Origin: Paraferrimonas sp. SM1919
GTDB taxonomy: Bacteria > Pseudomonadota > Gammaproteobacteria > Enterobacterales > Shewanellaceae
Length of the DNA stretch: 64,000 nt
NCBI RefSeq assembly: GCF_010993985.1
Contig: NZ_WINH01000010.1
Span: 83,690 to 147,689, forward strand
Direction: 5' to 3'
Positions within the stretch are counted from its first letter, which is position 1; every line of letters begins with the position of its first letter. A program made the position numbers and the translations under genes. The notes under the pieces were generated by a model. That model did no database searches, was not told the DNA's origin, and saw only the letters and a list, made by a program, of their open reading frames with translations. This document shows, piece after piece, positions 9,660 through 19,084 of the stretch.

Positions 9660-12146
9660 ATGAAAAAGCTCACGTTGGCTGCAATGATCGCAGCAACCTT
9701 AGTCGCTTGTTCAAAATCGCCTCAAGCCGAACGGGCCGATTCAGAAGCACAAATCCAAGCCATCTTGGCACAAATGACCCTTGAAGAAAAAATTGCATTA
9801 CTGCATGCCAACTCAAAGTTTACCAATGCTGGGGTGCCGCGTTTAGGGGTACCCGAGTTAGTCCTATCTGACGGCCCCCACGGCGTTCGTTACGAAATCG
9901 AACGCCACAGCTGGAATCCAGTGGGTGGTGATGATGACTATTCGACCTATCTTGCCCCACTAACCACAGTGGCAGCAACTTGGGACCTAGAAATGGCCAA
10001 GTTACACGGTCAGGTACTCGGTGCCGAAGCCCGCAACCGTGGTAAGGATATTATCTTAGGTCCTGGCATTAATATGGCCCGCTTACCCCTGTATGGCCGA
10101 AATTTTGAATACATGGGTGAGGATCCTTACCTAGTTTCTAAGATGGTAGTGCCCGTAGTCAAAGGTATTCAAGAGAATGACGTCGCCGCCAATGCCAAGC
10201 ACTACGCCCTAAACACCCAAGAGCTTAACCGTATTGGCGTTAATGCCCAACCCGATGAGCGTACTTTGCGTGAAATTTACCTGCCCGGCTTTGAAGCGGC
10301 AGTAAAAGAGGGCGGCGTTTACTCAATTATGGGGGCCTATAACGAATATATGGGTACCAATGCTAACCAAGCACCGCACCTAAATAACACCATTTTAAAA
10401 GGTGAGTGGGGTTTTGATGGGGTATTACTGACCGACTGGAACGTTGACATCAACACCTATGAAGCCGCCCATGGTGGTCTTGATCTGGAAATGGGTACTG
10501 ACGTTGCCGATTATCAAGACTTCAACTTTGCTAAGCCATTATTAGAAATGGTTAAAGCCGGTAAGGTCGATGAAGCGTTAATTGATGATAAAGCCCTGCG
10601 TATCTTGCGCTTAACCAAGCGGGTAGGGGCGATGGATGAAGGCCGCAGCAGCGGTGAACGTAATACTAAAAAGCATCAAAACATTGCCTATACTATTGCC
10701 TCAAAAGGCATAGTGCTGCTTAAAAACGATGGTAATCAGTTGCCGCTGGATAATGATATAACCAATATCTTGGTATTAGGTCCTAATGCTGACAAGGTGC
10801 ATGGTTTAGGTGGTGGTTCATCGGAGGTCAAAACCCCTTATGAAGTAACGCCACTGCAAGGCCTTAAAAACCGTTTAGGTGATAAAGTAAACATTACTTA
10901 CCTGCGGGCTAAATCAGACAACATTGAGCCCATTGCCGCTGACTATATTAGCTCACGCCATTGGACAGGCACCCCAGCTTGGAATGTTAAGTACTTTAAA
11001 GACAATAACTTTACAGATCTCGCGTTTGAGTCGTGGATGGTGAACTCCGACTACAAATACAACGCCGATGAGGGTTATCAATCGTTATCGATGACCGCCA
11101 CCATTAAGCCACAAAAATCTGGTGTACATCAGTTTAAGCTCGCCAATACTGGCACTATCAGTATCAAGCTTGATGGCAAAGTCATGGCTATTACTGATAA
11201 CGCATTTAGTAGCGATCTTGAAGTAGGTAAAGAGTACCCAATCGAGCTTAAGTTTGTTGGCCAGTCTGACTTCACCCTAGCCATGGAAGCCCCTGGCAAT
11301 CCATTTGTAGCCAAGGAAGAGTACTTAGCTGCCGCCAAAGCCGCTGACAAGGTGATTTATATCGGTGGTCTATCCCACGCCGATGACCGTGAAGCCATTG
11401 ACAGAAGCCACATGCGTTTGCCGGGTAACCAGAATGAGGTGATCAGTAACCTTGCCAAAGTGACCGATAAGCTAACGGTAGCATTAGTGGCTGGCTCCGC
11501 TGTAGAAATGCCATGGCTTGAGCAGGTGAACTCATTATTATGGTTAGGTTACGGCGGTATGGAAGGCGGTAACGCTTTTGCAGACGTGTTAACAGCTAAA
11601 GTAAACCCAAGCGGTAAAATGCCTTATGTGTTGCCTAAGTCATTAGCCGATACCGCACCAATGATGCTCGATGACTACAACGCCCAAGACTCTTTTTATA
11701 AAGAGGGCGTGTTAATTGGCCACCGTTGGTTTGAGGCTAAAAACTTACCAATGTTATTCCCATTTGGTCACGGCTTAAGCTACTCAAGCTTTGACTATAG
11801 CGACCTTAAACTGAGCAAATCATCGGTTAACGCCGTAGAGGGGTTAACCGTGACGGTGAACATCACCAATACCAGTCAACGTGATGGCGAAGAGATTGTG
11901 CAGCTGTACTTATCTGATCTTGAATCAAGCGTAGTGCAACCGGTTAAAGCCCTAAAAGGCTTTACTAAGGTGGCGTTAAAAGCCGGTGAAACCAAGCAAG
12001 TAACCTTGCAACTAACTAAGCGTGATTTTGCCTTCTGGGATGTCAATAGTAATGATTGGAAGGTAGAGCCAGGTGCTTTTACGGTATCAGTAGGTGCCTC
12101 ACAAATGGACATTAAGCTAAGCCAACAAGTGAACGTCGTACAATAA
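9660..12146 (+). CDS. GH3 beta-glucosidase lipoprotein with PA14-like insert
   Basis: This 828-residue family 3 glycoside hydrolase has a lipobox (TLVAC, C17). Residues 30-320 form the catalytic barrel, with LVLSDGPHGVR, NAKHYALN and the nucleophile D259 in LLTDWN. The C-terminal alpha/beta domain starts near ASKGIVLLKN and is interrupted by a PA14-like carbohydrate-binding insert (about residues 435-560). A fibronectin type III-like domain closes the protein (VEGLTVTVNITNTSQRDGEE onward), as in plant- and Bgl3B-type enzymes. It is not a close copy of the preceding GH3 protein, so the two probably differ in linkage or chain-length preference. Start ATG 9660 has AAGGAAA seven bases upstream. 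Confidence 0.94.
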   Translation: MKKLTLAAMIAATLVACSKSPQAERADSEAQIQAILAQMTLEEKIALLHANSKFTNAGVPRLGVPELVLSDGPHGVRYEIERHSWNPVGGDDDYSTYLAPLTTVAATWDLEMAKLHGQVLGAEARNRGKDIILGPGINMARLPLYGRNFEYMGEDPYLVSKMVVPVVKGIQENDVAANAKHYALNTQELNRIGVNAQPDERTLREIYLPGFEAAVKEGGVYSIMGAYNEYMGTNANQAPHLNNTILKGEWGFDGVLLTDWNVDINTYEAAHGGLDLEMGTDVADYQDFNFAKPLLEMVKAGKVDEALIDDKALRILRLTKRVGAMDEGRSSGERNTKKHQNIAYTIASKGIVLLKNDGNQLPLDNDITNILVLGPNADKVHGLGGGSSEVKTPYEVTPLQGLKNRLGDKVNITYLRAKSDNIEPIAADYISSRHWTGTPAWNVKYFKDNNFTDLAFESWMVNSDYKYNADEGYQSLSMTATIKPQKSGVHQFKLANTGTISIKLDGKVMAITDNAFSSDLEVGKEYPIELKFVGQSDFTLAMEAPGNPFVAKEEYLAAAKAADKVIYIGGLSHADDREAIDRSHMRLPGNQNEVISNLAKVTDKLTVALVAGSAVEMPWLEQVNSLLWLGYGGMEGGNAFADVLTAKVNPSGKMPYVLPKSLADTAPMMLDDYNAQDSFYKEGVLIGHRWFEAKNLPMLFPFGHGLSYSSFDYSDLKLSKSSVNAVEGLTVTVNITNTSQRDGEEIVQLYLSDLESSVVQPVKALKGFTKVALKAGETKQVTLQLTKRDFAFWDVNSNDWKVEPGAFTVSVGASQMDIKLSQQVNVVQ

Positions 12147-12184
12147 AGAGGTTTCAAATACCCTTTTAGGCTCATAAATTAACT

Positions 12185-12206
12185 AAGGCGGGGTTTTCCC
12201 CGCCTT
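12185..12206 (+). terminator. Hairpin terminator after second GH3 gene
   Basis: AAGGCGGGG and CCCCGCCTT form a perfect nine-base-pair stem around TTTT. Only a weak T-tract follows, so termination may be partial. Confidence 0.6.
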
Positions 12207-12243
12207 ATTGCTAAATAAAGATTAACAACAGAGCAAACCTACA

Positions 12244-13530
12244 ATGATAAATAAAATATCCAAATTAGTGATTGGAGCACTATTCACTGGGGGGCTCTTT
12301 AGCCCTTTAGTTTTTGCTAGTAATAGTGCTGTTGAAGATAATCTTGCTCAAGATAAAACGATTAGCCTGCAAGATAGATTCCATGGCTTTTGGCTGGGCC
12401 AATCCATTGCCAATTGGACAGGTCTAGTGACTGAAATGGATAAGGTCGGTACCCCTGAGACCCTGCCGTTTTATACCTCGAGTGATTGGGGTAAGTACGA
12501 TAGGCCAAATATGTGGGGCAATTACGCCCCCCACAGTAATAAAATTGCCTTTTATTTTGGTGAACTCGATCAGCCCTGGGGCAGCGATGACGATACCGAT
12601 ATTGAGTATATCTATACCCACCTAATGGCGAAAACCGCACCTCTACTTCCGACTGCCAAGCAAATTACTGATGCTTGGCTGGCGCACATATACACAGAGG
12701 AAGAGGCGCCTTTATATCGCCAGTTCCCACACCAGCCACTGCAGCGGGAAAACTTTTTATGGGCCTCCAACCAAAAGGCCTTTAAGTTGATGCAACAGGG
12801 CGTGCAACCGCCACAAACCTCCGATCCCAAACTAAATTCTGATTTTGACAAGATTGATGCCCAGTTAACCACTGAGATCTTTGGTCTATTTGCCTTTGGT
12901 AAACCAGAGTTAGCGTTAAAGTTAGCTAAGCTGCCTATCAGTGTCAGTGCCAGTGGTGATGCGGCGGATATGGCGAAGTTTTATGTGCTGATGCACAGCT
13001 ATCTGGGATTATTGCCTGCTAATTTAACTTTGCAGCAGCAAAGTTTATGGCTGGCACAACAGGCAAGGGCGCACTTTAATGATGCCAGCCTGACCGCACA
13101 AATGTATGACTTGGTGCATCAAAGCTATCAAACCAATCCTAATAAAGACTATTGGGAAGTATCCCGGGACCTTGTTCACCAAAAATATCAGCTAACTAAA
13201 ACCCACGGTTATCAATACCAATCCCCTTTTGATGCGGGCATTAATTTTGCCGCCTCACTAGTGAGTTGGTTTTACGGCCAAGGCGATTACCTACAAACAG
13301 TAAAAATTGCCACCTTAGCAGGTTGGGACAGTGATAACCCTGCAGCAACTTGGGGGGGATTATTAGGGGCATTACACGGTCAAGATGAGTTAAAAAAACT
13401 GTTCCCTCATGTCACCAATGATTGTTACAAAATTAGTAGGACTAGGAAAAATTTTTCTGAGGAAATTGTTGAGTTTCACAAGTTAGCAGCTAAAAGTGCC
13501 GATATAGCGTTGAAATTTAAGGGTAAATAG
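12244..13530 (+). CDS. Exported ADP-ribosylglycohydrolase-like (DraG fold) protein
   Basis: This 428-residue protein has a signal peptide (residues 1-25, ending VFASNS), so it acts outside the cytoplasm. The DraG/ADP-ribosylglycohydrolase pattern is visible: an N-terminal DRFHGFWLGQSIANWTGLVTE-like helix begins at 44 (family: G-x-x-x-G-x-x-x-G-D), an acidic cluster SDDDTD lies at 114-119, and GWDSDNPAATWGGLLGALHG lies near the C-terminus. In true DraG enzymes the last motif is G-x-D-T-D-T, binding magnesium; here it reads DSDNPA, so catalysis may have changed. Relatives in this fold are found in carbohydrate loci with no link to ADP-ribose. It lies between GH3 genes and a TonB receptor, which suggests a glycan-related hydrolase. 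The function is not established. Confidence 0.7.
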   Translation: MINKISKLVIGALFTGGLFSPLVFASNSAVEDNLAQDKTISLQDRFHGFWLGQSIANWTGLVTEMDKVGTPETLPFYTSSDWGKYDRPNMWGNYAPHSNKIAFYFGELDQPWGSDDDTDIEYIYTHLMAKTAPLLPTAKQITDAWLAHIYTEEEAPLYRQFPHQPLQRENFLWASNQKAFKLMQQGVQPPQTSDPKLNSDFDKIDAQLTTEIFGLFAFGKPELALKLAKLPISVSASGDAADMAKFYVLMHSYLGLLPANLTLQQQSLWLAQQARAHFNDASLTAQMYDLVHQSYQTNPNKDYWEVSRDLVHQKYQLTKTHGYQYQSPFDAGINFAASLVSWFYGQGDYLQTVKIATLAGWDSDNPAATWGGLLGALHGQDELKKLFPHVTNDCYKISRTRKNFSEEIVEFHKLAAKSADIALKFKGK

Positions 13531-13598
13531 GGCGAGTTGTAAGGTATTAAAAATATGTTAAAAGGTATTGATCAACTTGTAACAATGTTTTACTCTTA

Positions 13599-13614
13599 AT
13601 GAAAGCGCTTTCAT
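13599..13614. promoter_or_regulatory. Perfect LacI-type operator upstream of TonB receptor
   Basis: ATGAAAGCGCTTTCAT is a perfect 16-base palindrome, 74 bases before the receptor start. It matches the operator at 5783-5796 in 13 of the 14 shared positions. It would place the receptor and probably the halogenase cluster under the LacI repressor at 1830-2837. Confidence 0.78.
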
Positions 13615-13687
13615 AGTTGATATTTTCTGATGTGGTACTAAGGAAGTGTAATTAAAAACCATAACAACTAAACACGAGGGAAATGTG

Positions 13688-16651
13688 ATGCAACCTACCC
13701 GTTTTAACAAAACCAGGTTAGCCACTTGTTTATCCATTACATTAGGAATGGGTGCAATGTCTCCAGCTTTCGCTGAAGAGTCCGAGGTAGAGGTAATTGA
13801 AGTTACCGGTATGCGTGGCAGTTTAATTAAGTCTATGGACATGAAGCGCGATGGCGCGGGTGTAGTAGACGCAATTAACGCTGAAGATATCGGTAAGTTT
13901 CCAGATACTAACCTAGCTGAGTCACTGCAGCGTATCACTGGTGTGTCGATTGACCGTTCTAACGGTGAAGGTTCTAAGGTATCGGTTCGTGGTTTCGGCC
14001 CAGAATTTAACTTAGTCACCTTAAATGGTCGTCAACTTCCAAACACCACAGGTAATCGTTCTTTTGATTTTGCCAACATTGCTGCTGAGGGTGTATCTGG
14101 CGTTGAAGTTTACAAAACATCATTAGCTTCCCTTGGTACCGGTGGTATTGGTTCTACCATTAACATTACCACCCACAAGCCATTAAACAGCCCAGGCGTG
14201 AAAGCCAGTTTTGGTGTCAAAGCGGTAACGGATTCATCTAGCCGTGATGCAAACGTCACTCCTGAAATCTCAGCTTTATACAGCCGTACTTTTGCCGATG
14301 ACAAATTTGGTATTTCGGCAAACTTCAGTTACCAAGATCGTGAAAGCGGTAACGCCCAAGCCAACGTAGGTACTGGTTGGCGTACTTTTACTCATGACCA
14401 AGATAACACCAATAGCTGGGGTGGTATTACTCAAAATCCAGACCATCACATCAACCGTCCAGGTGAAGGCCAAATCTACGGTGTGCCACAAACCACTATT
14501 TACAAGTTTGAAGAGCAACAGCGTAAGCGTATGAACGGTCAGCTAGTACTGCAGTACCAGCCAACCGATTCAATTCGTGCGACCCTAGATTACTATGTGA
14601 TGCAAAATGACATCGACCGTCAGCACCACGATATTTCAGCTTGGTACAACTTCCTAAATGACGACGTAAACGGTGCTCGTGGCGTTTGGACTGATGGCGC
14701 AGTATCTTCTCCATTAGTTTATTGGGAAGGCCAGCCAGGTCAGCCTGATGTGTCAATGGCAGCGGGTATGTCTGCTGAGCGTCGTGAGTCACAACAGCTT
14801 GGTTTCAATATTGAATGGCAAGTAAATGATGATTTATCACTTTCACTTGATGCTCATAAATCAACTGCTGAATATGGTCCGAATGGCCCGCACGGTACTG
14901 CGGCTAATTTATCAATGGCGGGTATGGTTCGTGCCTTCTCTGCAACCGACTTTACTGGTGATCGTCCAATTTTATCGGTAGGTTTCACAAAACCGCTTGA
15001 GCCATCAGACATGATCGTTACTGGTTCGGTATTTGGTAATGCCCATAACAAGATGGATATTACCCAAGCTCAATTCGATGGTAACTACCTCTTAAATGAC
15101 ACCATGAGCATTGACTTTGGTTTAGCTTCTACTGAAGTAGAAAACCTACAACAGTCTGTGAACGTGCAACGTAACGATTGGGGTGGTGTTAGCCAACCGG
15201 GTGATATGGATGATGCCTGGTTCCCAACTTCATCGATTCAAGATAAGTTTGATACCTCAGGTGGTGACTTCTCAATTGCAGATCAGCACCCTCAGTTAGA
15301 CAAAGATACCTTACAAGCCAATATCCTAGACTACATGTTCCTATGGGACTTTGAGAAAGTACGTGCCCGTGCAGCTGAAATGTATCCATCTGATGCAGGT
15401 GGTGATTGTGGTAACGGTTATTGCCCTTCATCAGACTTCTCTAAAGGTGATGACCGCCTAACCAATGAGAAATCAATGGCGGCCTACTTCCAGTACAACC
15501 TTGAGACAGACATTGCCGATATGCCATTCAGTGCTCATGTTGGTTTGCGTTACGAGAAAACTGAAGTCACTTCAACCTCTAACACTCAGCAATATTCAGA
15601 TATCCGTTGGGTAGGTGATACCGAGCTTGAGCAAATTGATCCCCAGTTAACTTACCAAACTCAAACTGGTGAATACGACTACTGGTTACCTAATGTCAAC
15701 CTAAACCTTGAGGTGATGGAAGACATGCTAGTACGTGCGGCCTACAGCCACACCCTTGGGCGTCCTAACTATGTTGCCATTCAAGGTGGTACCTCAGTAC
15801 CAACCCTAGGTAACGTGTCAAACTTTGGTGGTAGCTCGGGTAACCCAGCACTATTACCGCTAGAGTCTAAAAACATCGACCTTGCTTGGGAATGGTACTA
15901 CGCCGAAGGCAGCTACGTGAACGTAGGTTACTTCCGTAAAGATACCGTTAATGCGATTTCTAACGGCAAGTTAACCCGTAATTTTGACGGTTTAAATAAC
16001 CCGTTCGAAGGCCCTAAAGCGGATGCGGCTCGTGCAGCAGGTGCAACCAACAACAATGAAATTCGCCAGTACATCTTTGATAACTACGCTGATGATCCAA
16101 ACGTAGACGTAGCCAATGGCCATATTTACGCTGCAGCTGAAGATGCACCGATGGACTACATCGTAGATGTGCCTGTTAACGAAGGTGAATTCGTAATTGA
16201 TGGCCTAGAAGCTGGTGTGCAACACTTCTTTGGTGACACTGGTTTTGGTGTGATTGCTAACTACACTAAGGTGAACTCTGAGTCAGAATACAACCCAGCT
16301 GTTCAAGGTGACCAGCCAGCAATCGTGGGTATTTCAGATACCGCTAACTTTATTGCGGTATATGATAACCATGGTGTTCAAGCGCGTTTAGCTTATAACT
16401 GGCGTGACAAGTTCCTAACTGGTAAAGGTCAAGATACTGGTGAAGCTTCGCCACAGTTTGTTGAAGCTTATGGCCAAGTAGACTTCAACGTTGGTTATGA
16501 ACTGCCTTGGGTTAAAGGTTTAAATGTAGTTGTTGAAGGTATCAACATTACTAATGAACCAATCCGTGTGCATGGTCGCTCAGAATCACAGGTATTGAGC
16601 CTAGTTGAATCTGGTGCCCGTTACATGGTTGGCGCACGCTACAGCTTCTAA
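13688..16651 (+). CDS. TonB-dependent outer-membrane receptor (glycan type)
   Basis: This receptor has 987 residues from ATG 13688, with GAGGG seven bases upstream; a GTG immediately before it is less well spaced. A signal peptide ends at SPAFA-EE and is followed by a TonB-box-like EVIEVTGMRG. The plug domain includes GKFPDTNLAESLQRITGVSI and SKVSVRGFGPEFNLVTLNG. The barrel ends with RYMVGARYSF, a proper terminal aromatic strand. It belongs to the Caulobacter/Shewanella-type oligosaccharide receptors that often neighbour tryptophan halogenase, SapC and cupin genes, as here. With the bgl enzymes and the operator, a beta-glucan oligosaccharide is the probable ligand. A strong terminator follows, so the halogenase cluster may depend on read-through or its own promoter. 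Confidence 0.93.
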   Translation: MQPTRFNKTRLATCLSITLGMGAMSPAFAEESEVEVIEVTGMRGSLIKSMDMKRDGAGVVDAINAEDIGKFPDTNLAESLQRITGVSIDRSNGEGSKVSVRGFGPEFNLVTLNGRQLPNTTGNRSFDFANIAAEGVSGVEVYKTSLASLGTGGIGSTINITTHKPLNSPGVKASFGVKAVTDSSSRDANVTPEISALYSRTFADDKFGISANFSYQDRESGNAQANVGTGWRTFTHDQDNTNSWGGITQNPDHHINRPGEGQIYGVPQTTIYKFEEQQRKRMNGQLVLQYQPTDSIRATLDYYVMQNDIDRQHHDISAWYNFLNDDVNGARGVWTDGAVSSPLVYWEGQPGQPDVSMAAGMSAERRESQQLGFNIEWQVNDDLSLSLDAHKSTAEYGPNGPHGTAANLSMAGMVRAFSATDFTGDRPILSVGFTKPLEPSDMIVTGSVFGNAHNKMDITQAQFDGNYLLNDTMSIDFGLASTEVENLQQSVNVQRNDWGGVSQPGDMDDAWFPTSSIQDKFDTSGGDFSIADQHPQLDKDTLQANILDYMFLWDFEKVRARAAEMYPSDAGGDCGNGYCPSSDFSKGDDRLTNEKSMAAYFQYNLETDIADMPFSAHVGLRYEKTEVTSTSNTQQYSDIRWVGDTELEQIDPQLTYQTQTGEYDYWLPNVNLNLEVMEDMLVRAAYSHTLGRPNYVAIQGGTSVPTLGNVSNFGGSSGNPALLPLESKNIDLAWEWYYAEGSYVNVGYFRKDTVNAISNGKLTRNFDGLNNPFEGPKADAARAAGATNNNEIRQYIFDNYADDPNVDVANGHIYAAAEDAPMDYIVDVPVNEGEFVIDGLEAGVQHFFGDTGFGVIANYTKVNSESEYNPAVQGDQPAIVGISDTANFIAVYDNHGVQARLAYNWRDKFLTGKGQDTGEASPQFVEAYGQVDFNVGYELPWVKGLNVVVEGINITNEPIRVHGRSESQVLSLVESGARYMVGARYSF

Positions 16652-16675
16652 TTTACCCTTTGATTAGAAGAGTTC

Positions 16676-16706
16676 AAAAGCACAGCAAATAGCTGTGCTT
16701 TTTTTT
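16676..16706 (+). terminator. Rho-independent terminator after TonB receptor
   Basis: AAAAGCACAGC pairs with GCTGTGCTTTT around AAATA and is followed by a run of T residues. Read-through from the receptor into the halogenase cluster is therefore limited. Confidence 0.88.
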
Positions 16707-16797
16707 ACCTAAAAAGCACGATAAACGTCATTTTGTTGTAATGTTTTGTTTGGTTTTTTGTTAGTATCAAGGGGTAATAAACAAGGTATTAAGACCC

Positions 16798-18324
16798 ATG
16801 GAACAGGCACTAAAAATTACCATAGTTGGCGGCGGCAGCGCCGGTTGGTTAAGCGCTGGATTGATTGCCAGCCAAAACCCCAATGTACAAGTCAGCTTAA
16901 TAGAATCGGCCAATATTCCAACCATAGGCGTGGGCGAAGGTACCTGGCCGTCAATGCGTGAAACCTTGTCAAAAATTGGTATTGATGAAAACCAATTTTT
17001 AGCCTTTACCAATGCCAGTTTTAAACAGGGTTCGCAGTTTGTAAACTGGCATAAACCTAACAGCAATTATTACCACCCGTTTACCCAACCCATTAATTAC
17101 TATCAGTTAAACTTGGGTCCCTATTGGCAGCCCCATGCTGATAAAGTGAATTTTGCGGCGGCGGTATCATCCCAAGTGGCGGTCTGTGATGCTAATTTAG
17201 CCCCGAAAACCACCATTCAAAAGCCTTACCAAGGCAGCTTAAATTATGGCTACCACCTTGATGCAGTAAAATTTGCCCAGCTTTTAACCCAGCATTGCAC
17301 CCAAGTACTCAAAGTGGAGCATATTATTGGCGATGTGGTTGCTATTACTAATGATAATCTAGGCTATATCAAACAAGTGCAGCTTGAGTGTGGCAACACC
17401 ATTAAAGGTGACTTATTTATAGATTGCACCGGTTCTAAATCGCTACTGTTGAATAAGCACTATGGAGTTGAATTTAAGGGGCTTGAGCATGTGTTATTAA
17501 ATGACAGCGCAGTGGCGGCCCAGCAGCCCTATCAAGATCCCCAACAAGAGATTGTCTCGCATACGATATCTACCGCCACTGATATCGGTTGGATATGGGA
17601 CATCGGTCTGCAAAACCGCCGCGGTACCGGCCATGTATTCAGCTCTAAACACGCCAGTTTTGAACAAGCTAAAGATGAGCTAAAAGCTTATTTAGGGGAT
17701 GAACAAGAACAGCTTAGTTACCGCCATATTCAATTTAAGCCGGGCCACCATAAGACCTTTTGGCATAAAAACTGTGTCGCTATTGGCATGTCAGCAGGCT
17801 TTATTGAACCCTTAGAAGCATCAGCCTTGGCGCTGATAGAGCAGGGTGCTAACCTAGTGGCGAACCAACTGCCCCAAGACCGTAGTCATATGCAAATGCT
17901 GGCGGATATTTATAACCACACCATGCTGCGCCACTGGCAAGATATTATCGAGTTTTTAAAGCTGCACTATGTGTTATCTACTAATGACAGTGATTACTGG
18001 CAGGCGCAAAAACATCAGGACAGCATACCGACAAGTTTGCAGCAAAAATTAGCATTATGGCGTTACCAGTTACCCCATGTGATGCCGAATCAATACAACT
18101 ACAACCTATTTCCATCGGCCAGTTATTTGTATGTATTACTAGGTATGGGCTGGCAGCTAAACAATACCGTCAACAACCCCAAATTACAGGCCATGGCCAA
18201 TCAAAGTTTTAACGATAATGTGCGCCAAACTAATCGCTTATTATCCATGTTGCCAAGCAACAGGCAGCTCTTAAATCACTTAACGAATAACCAAAATAAT
18301 AAATCAGGGACAGACAATGACTAA
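16798..18324 (+). CDS. Flavin-dependent tryptophan halogenase-family protein, copy 1
   Basis: This 508-residue protein is of the PrnA/RebH-like family, which uses reduced FAD, oxygen and halide to make HOCl or HOBr that is guided to the substrate by a lysine. The FAD site VGGGSAGW lies at residues 10-17, and the catalytic lysine equivalent is K76 in NASFKQGSQFVNW. The halogenase motif W-x-W-x-I-P reads W265-I-W267-D-I269-G270, so the proline is replaced by glycine. The downstream motif GFIEPLEST is here GFIEPLEASA. These changes suggest a diverged or specialised enzyme. The reading frame overlaps the SapC gene by 8 nt. Related halogenases beside TonB receptors, such as BrvH and several Xanthomonas proteins, brominate indole in vitro; the natural substrate is unknown. 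Confidence 0.87.
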   Translation: MEQALKITIVGGGSAGWLSAGLIASQNPNVQVSLIESANIPTIGVGEGTWPSMRETLSKIGIDENQFLAFTNASFKQGSQFVNWHKPNSNYYHPFTQPINYYQLNLGPYWQPHADKVNFAAAVSSQVAVCDANLAPKTTIQKPYQGSLNYGYHLDAVKFAQLLTQHCTQVLKVEHIIGDVVAITNDNLGYIKQVQLECGNTIKGDLFIDCTGSKSLLLNKHYGVEFKGLEHVLLNDSAVAAQQPYQDPQQEIVSHTISTATDIGWIWDIGLQNRRGTGHVFSSKHASFEQAKDELKAYLGDEQEQLSYRHIQFKPGHHKTFWHKNCVAIGMSAGFIEPLEASALALIEQGANLVANQLPQDRSHMQMLADIYNHTMLRHWQDIIEFLKLHYVLSTNDSDYWQAQKHQDSIPTSLQQKLALWRYQLPHVMPNQYNYNLFPSASYLYVLLGMGWQLNNTVNNPKLQAMANQSFNDNVRQTNRLLSMLPSNRQLLNHLTNNQNNKSGTDND

Positions 18325-19057
18325 CGTACAGTTACTGAATCAAAACGATCACCAAAACGTAAAAATTAATACCGCCCGTTCAGTTGAATTAGGCGATAAC
18401 CTGTGGACCAGCATTACTTTTTTAGAAGAGTTTCGTAATGTGCAGCAGTGTTACCCAATTTTCTTCCAAAAAGATCAGCAATCGGGTCGTTTCTTGCCCC
18501 ATGCCATGTTTGGTTTCCAACATAATGAAAACCTATTCCTAACTGAGCAAGGTTGGGACGCCAGCTACATTCCTGTTTCGGTAAAGCGCTTGCCATTTTT
18601 AATCGGTATGCAAAAGCAAGTGATTGATGGTAAAGAAAGAAGCAACCGTGTTATCCATATCGACATGGACAGCCCAAGGGTATCTGAGTCTCAAGGCGAG
18701 CCGCTGTTTAACCTTGATGGCAGCCCAACCGACTACCTAAAAGATGCCGGCAATATGCTTGAGCTTATGCACCATGGTCTAGAAAGCACCCAGAAGTTTA
18801 TCGATGCCATTTGTGAGTTAGAATTACTCGAGTCTTTCACCCTAGACATTACCCTAAACGATGGCTCAGAAAACCAAATGATAGGTTTTTACACCATCAA
18901 TGAAGACTTATTAAACGATTTAACCGCCGAGCAATTGGCAGGCCTACACAAGCAGGGCTACTTACAAGCGATTTATATGATCATTGCCTCCCAGTCTCAC
19001 GTACGTGAGTTGGTGCGCCGTAAGAACGCCACTGTAATGCAGGCACAAACGGCTTAA
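18317..19057 (+). CDS. SapC-family protein
   Basis: This 246-residue protein lacks a signal peptide and membrane segments and matches the SapC family (PF07277). Family features include the N-terminal ARSVELGDNLWTSITFLEEF region, the HAMFGFQHNENLFL stretch and the central RLPFLIGM motif with a later conserved acidic-aromatic half. The name comes from S-layer-associated genes, but SapC proteins commonly occur beside TonB receptors and tryptophan halogenases, and their role is unknown. Translation is probably coupled to the preceding halogenase through the 8-nt overlap. The cupin gene starts 27 nt downstream. It may act with the halogenases on a receptor or its ligand, but nothing in the sequence proves that. 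Confidence 0.88.
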   Translation: MTNVQLLNQNDHQNVKINTARSVELGDNLWTSITFLEEFRNVQQCYPIFFQKDQQSGRFLPHAMFGFQHNENLFLTEQGWDASYIPVSVKRLPFLIGMQKQVIDGKERSNRVIHIDMDSPRVSESQGEPLFNLDGSPTDYLKDAGNMLELMHHGLESTQKFIDAICELELLESFTLDITLNDGSENQMIGFYTINEDLLNDLTAEQLAGLHKQGYLQAIYMIIASQSHVRELVRRKNATVMQAQTA

Positions 19058-19084
19058 CGCTGAGCTAAGAAAAGTAATCGGATA

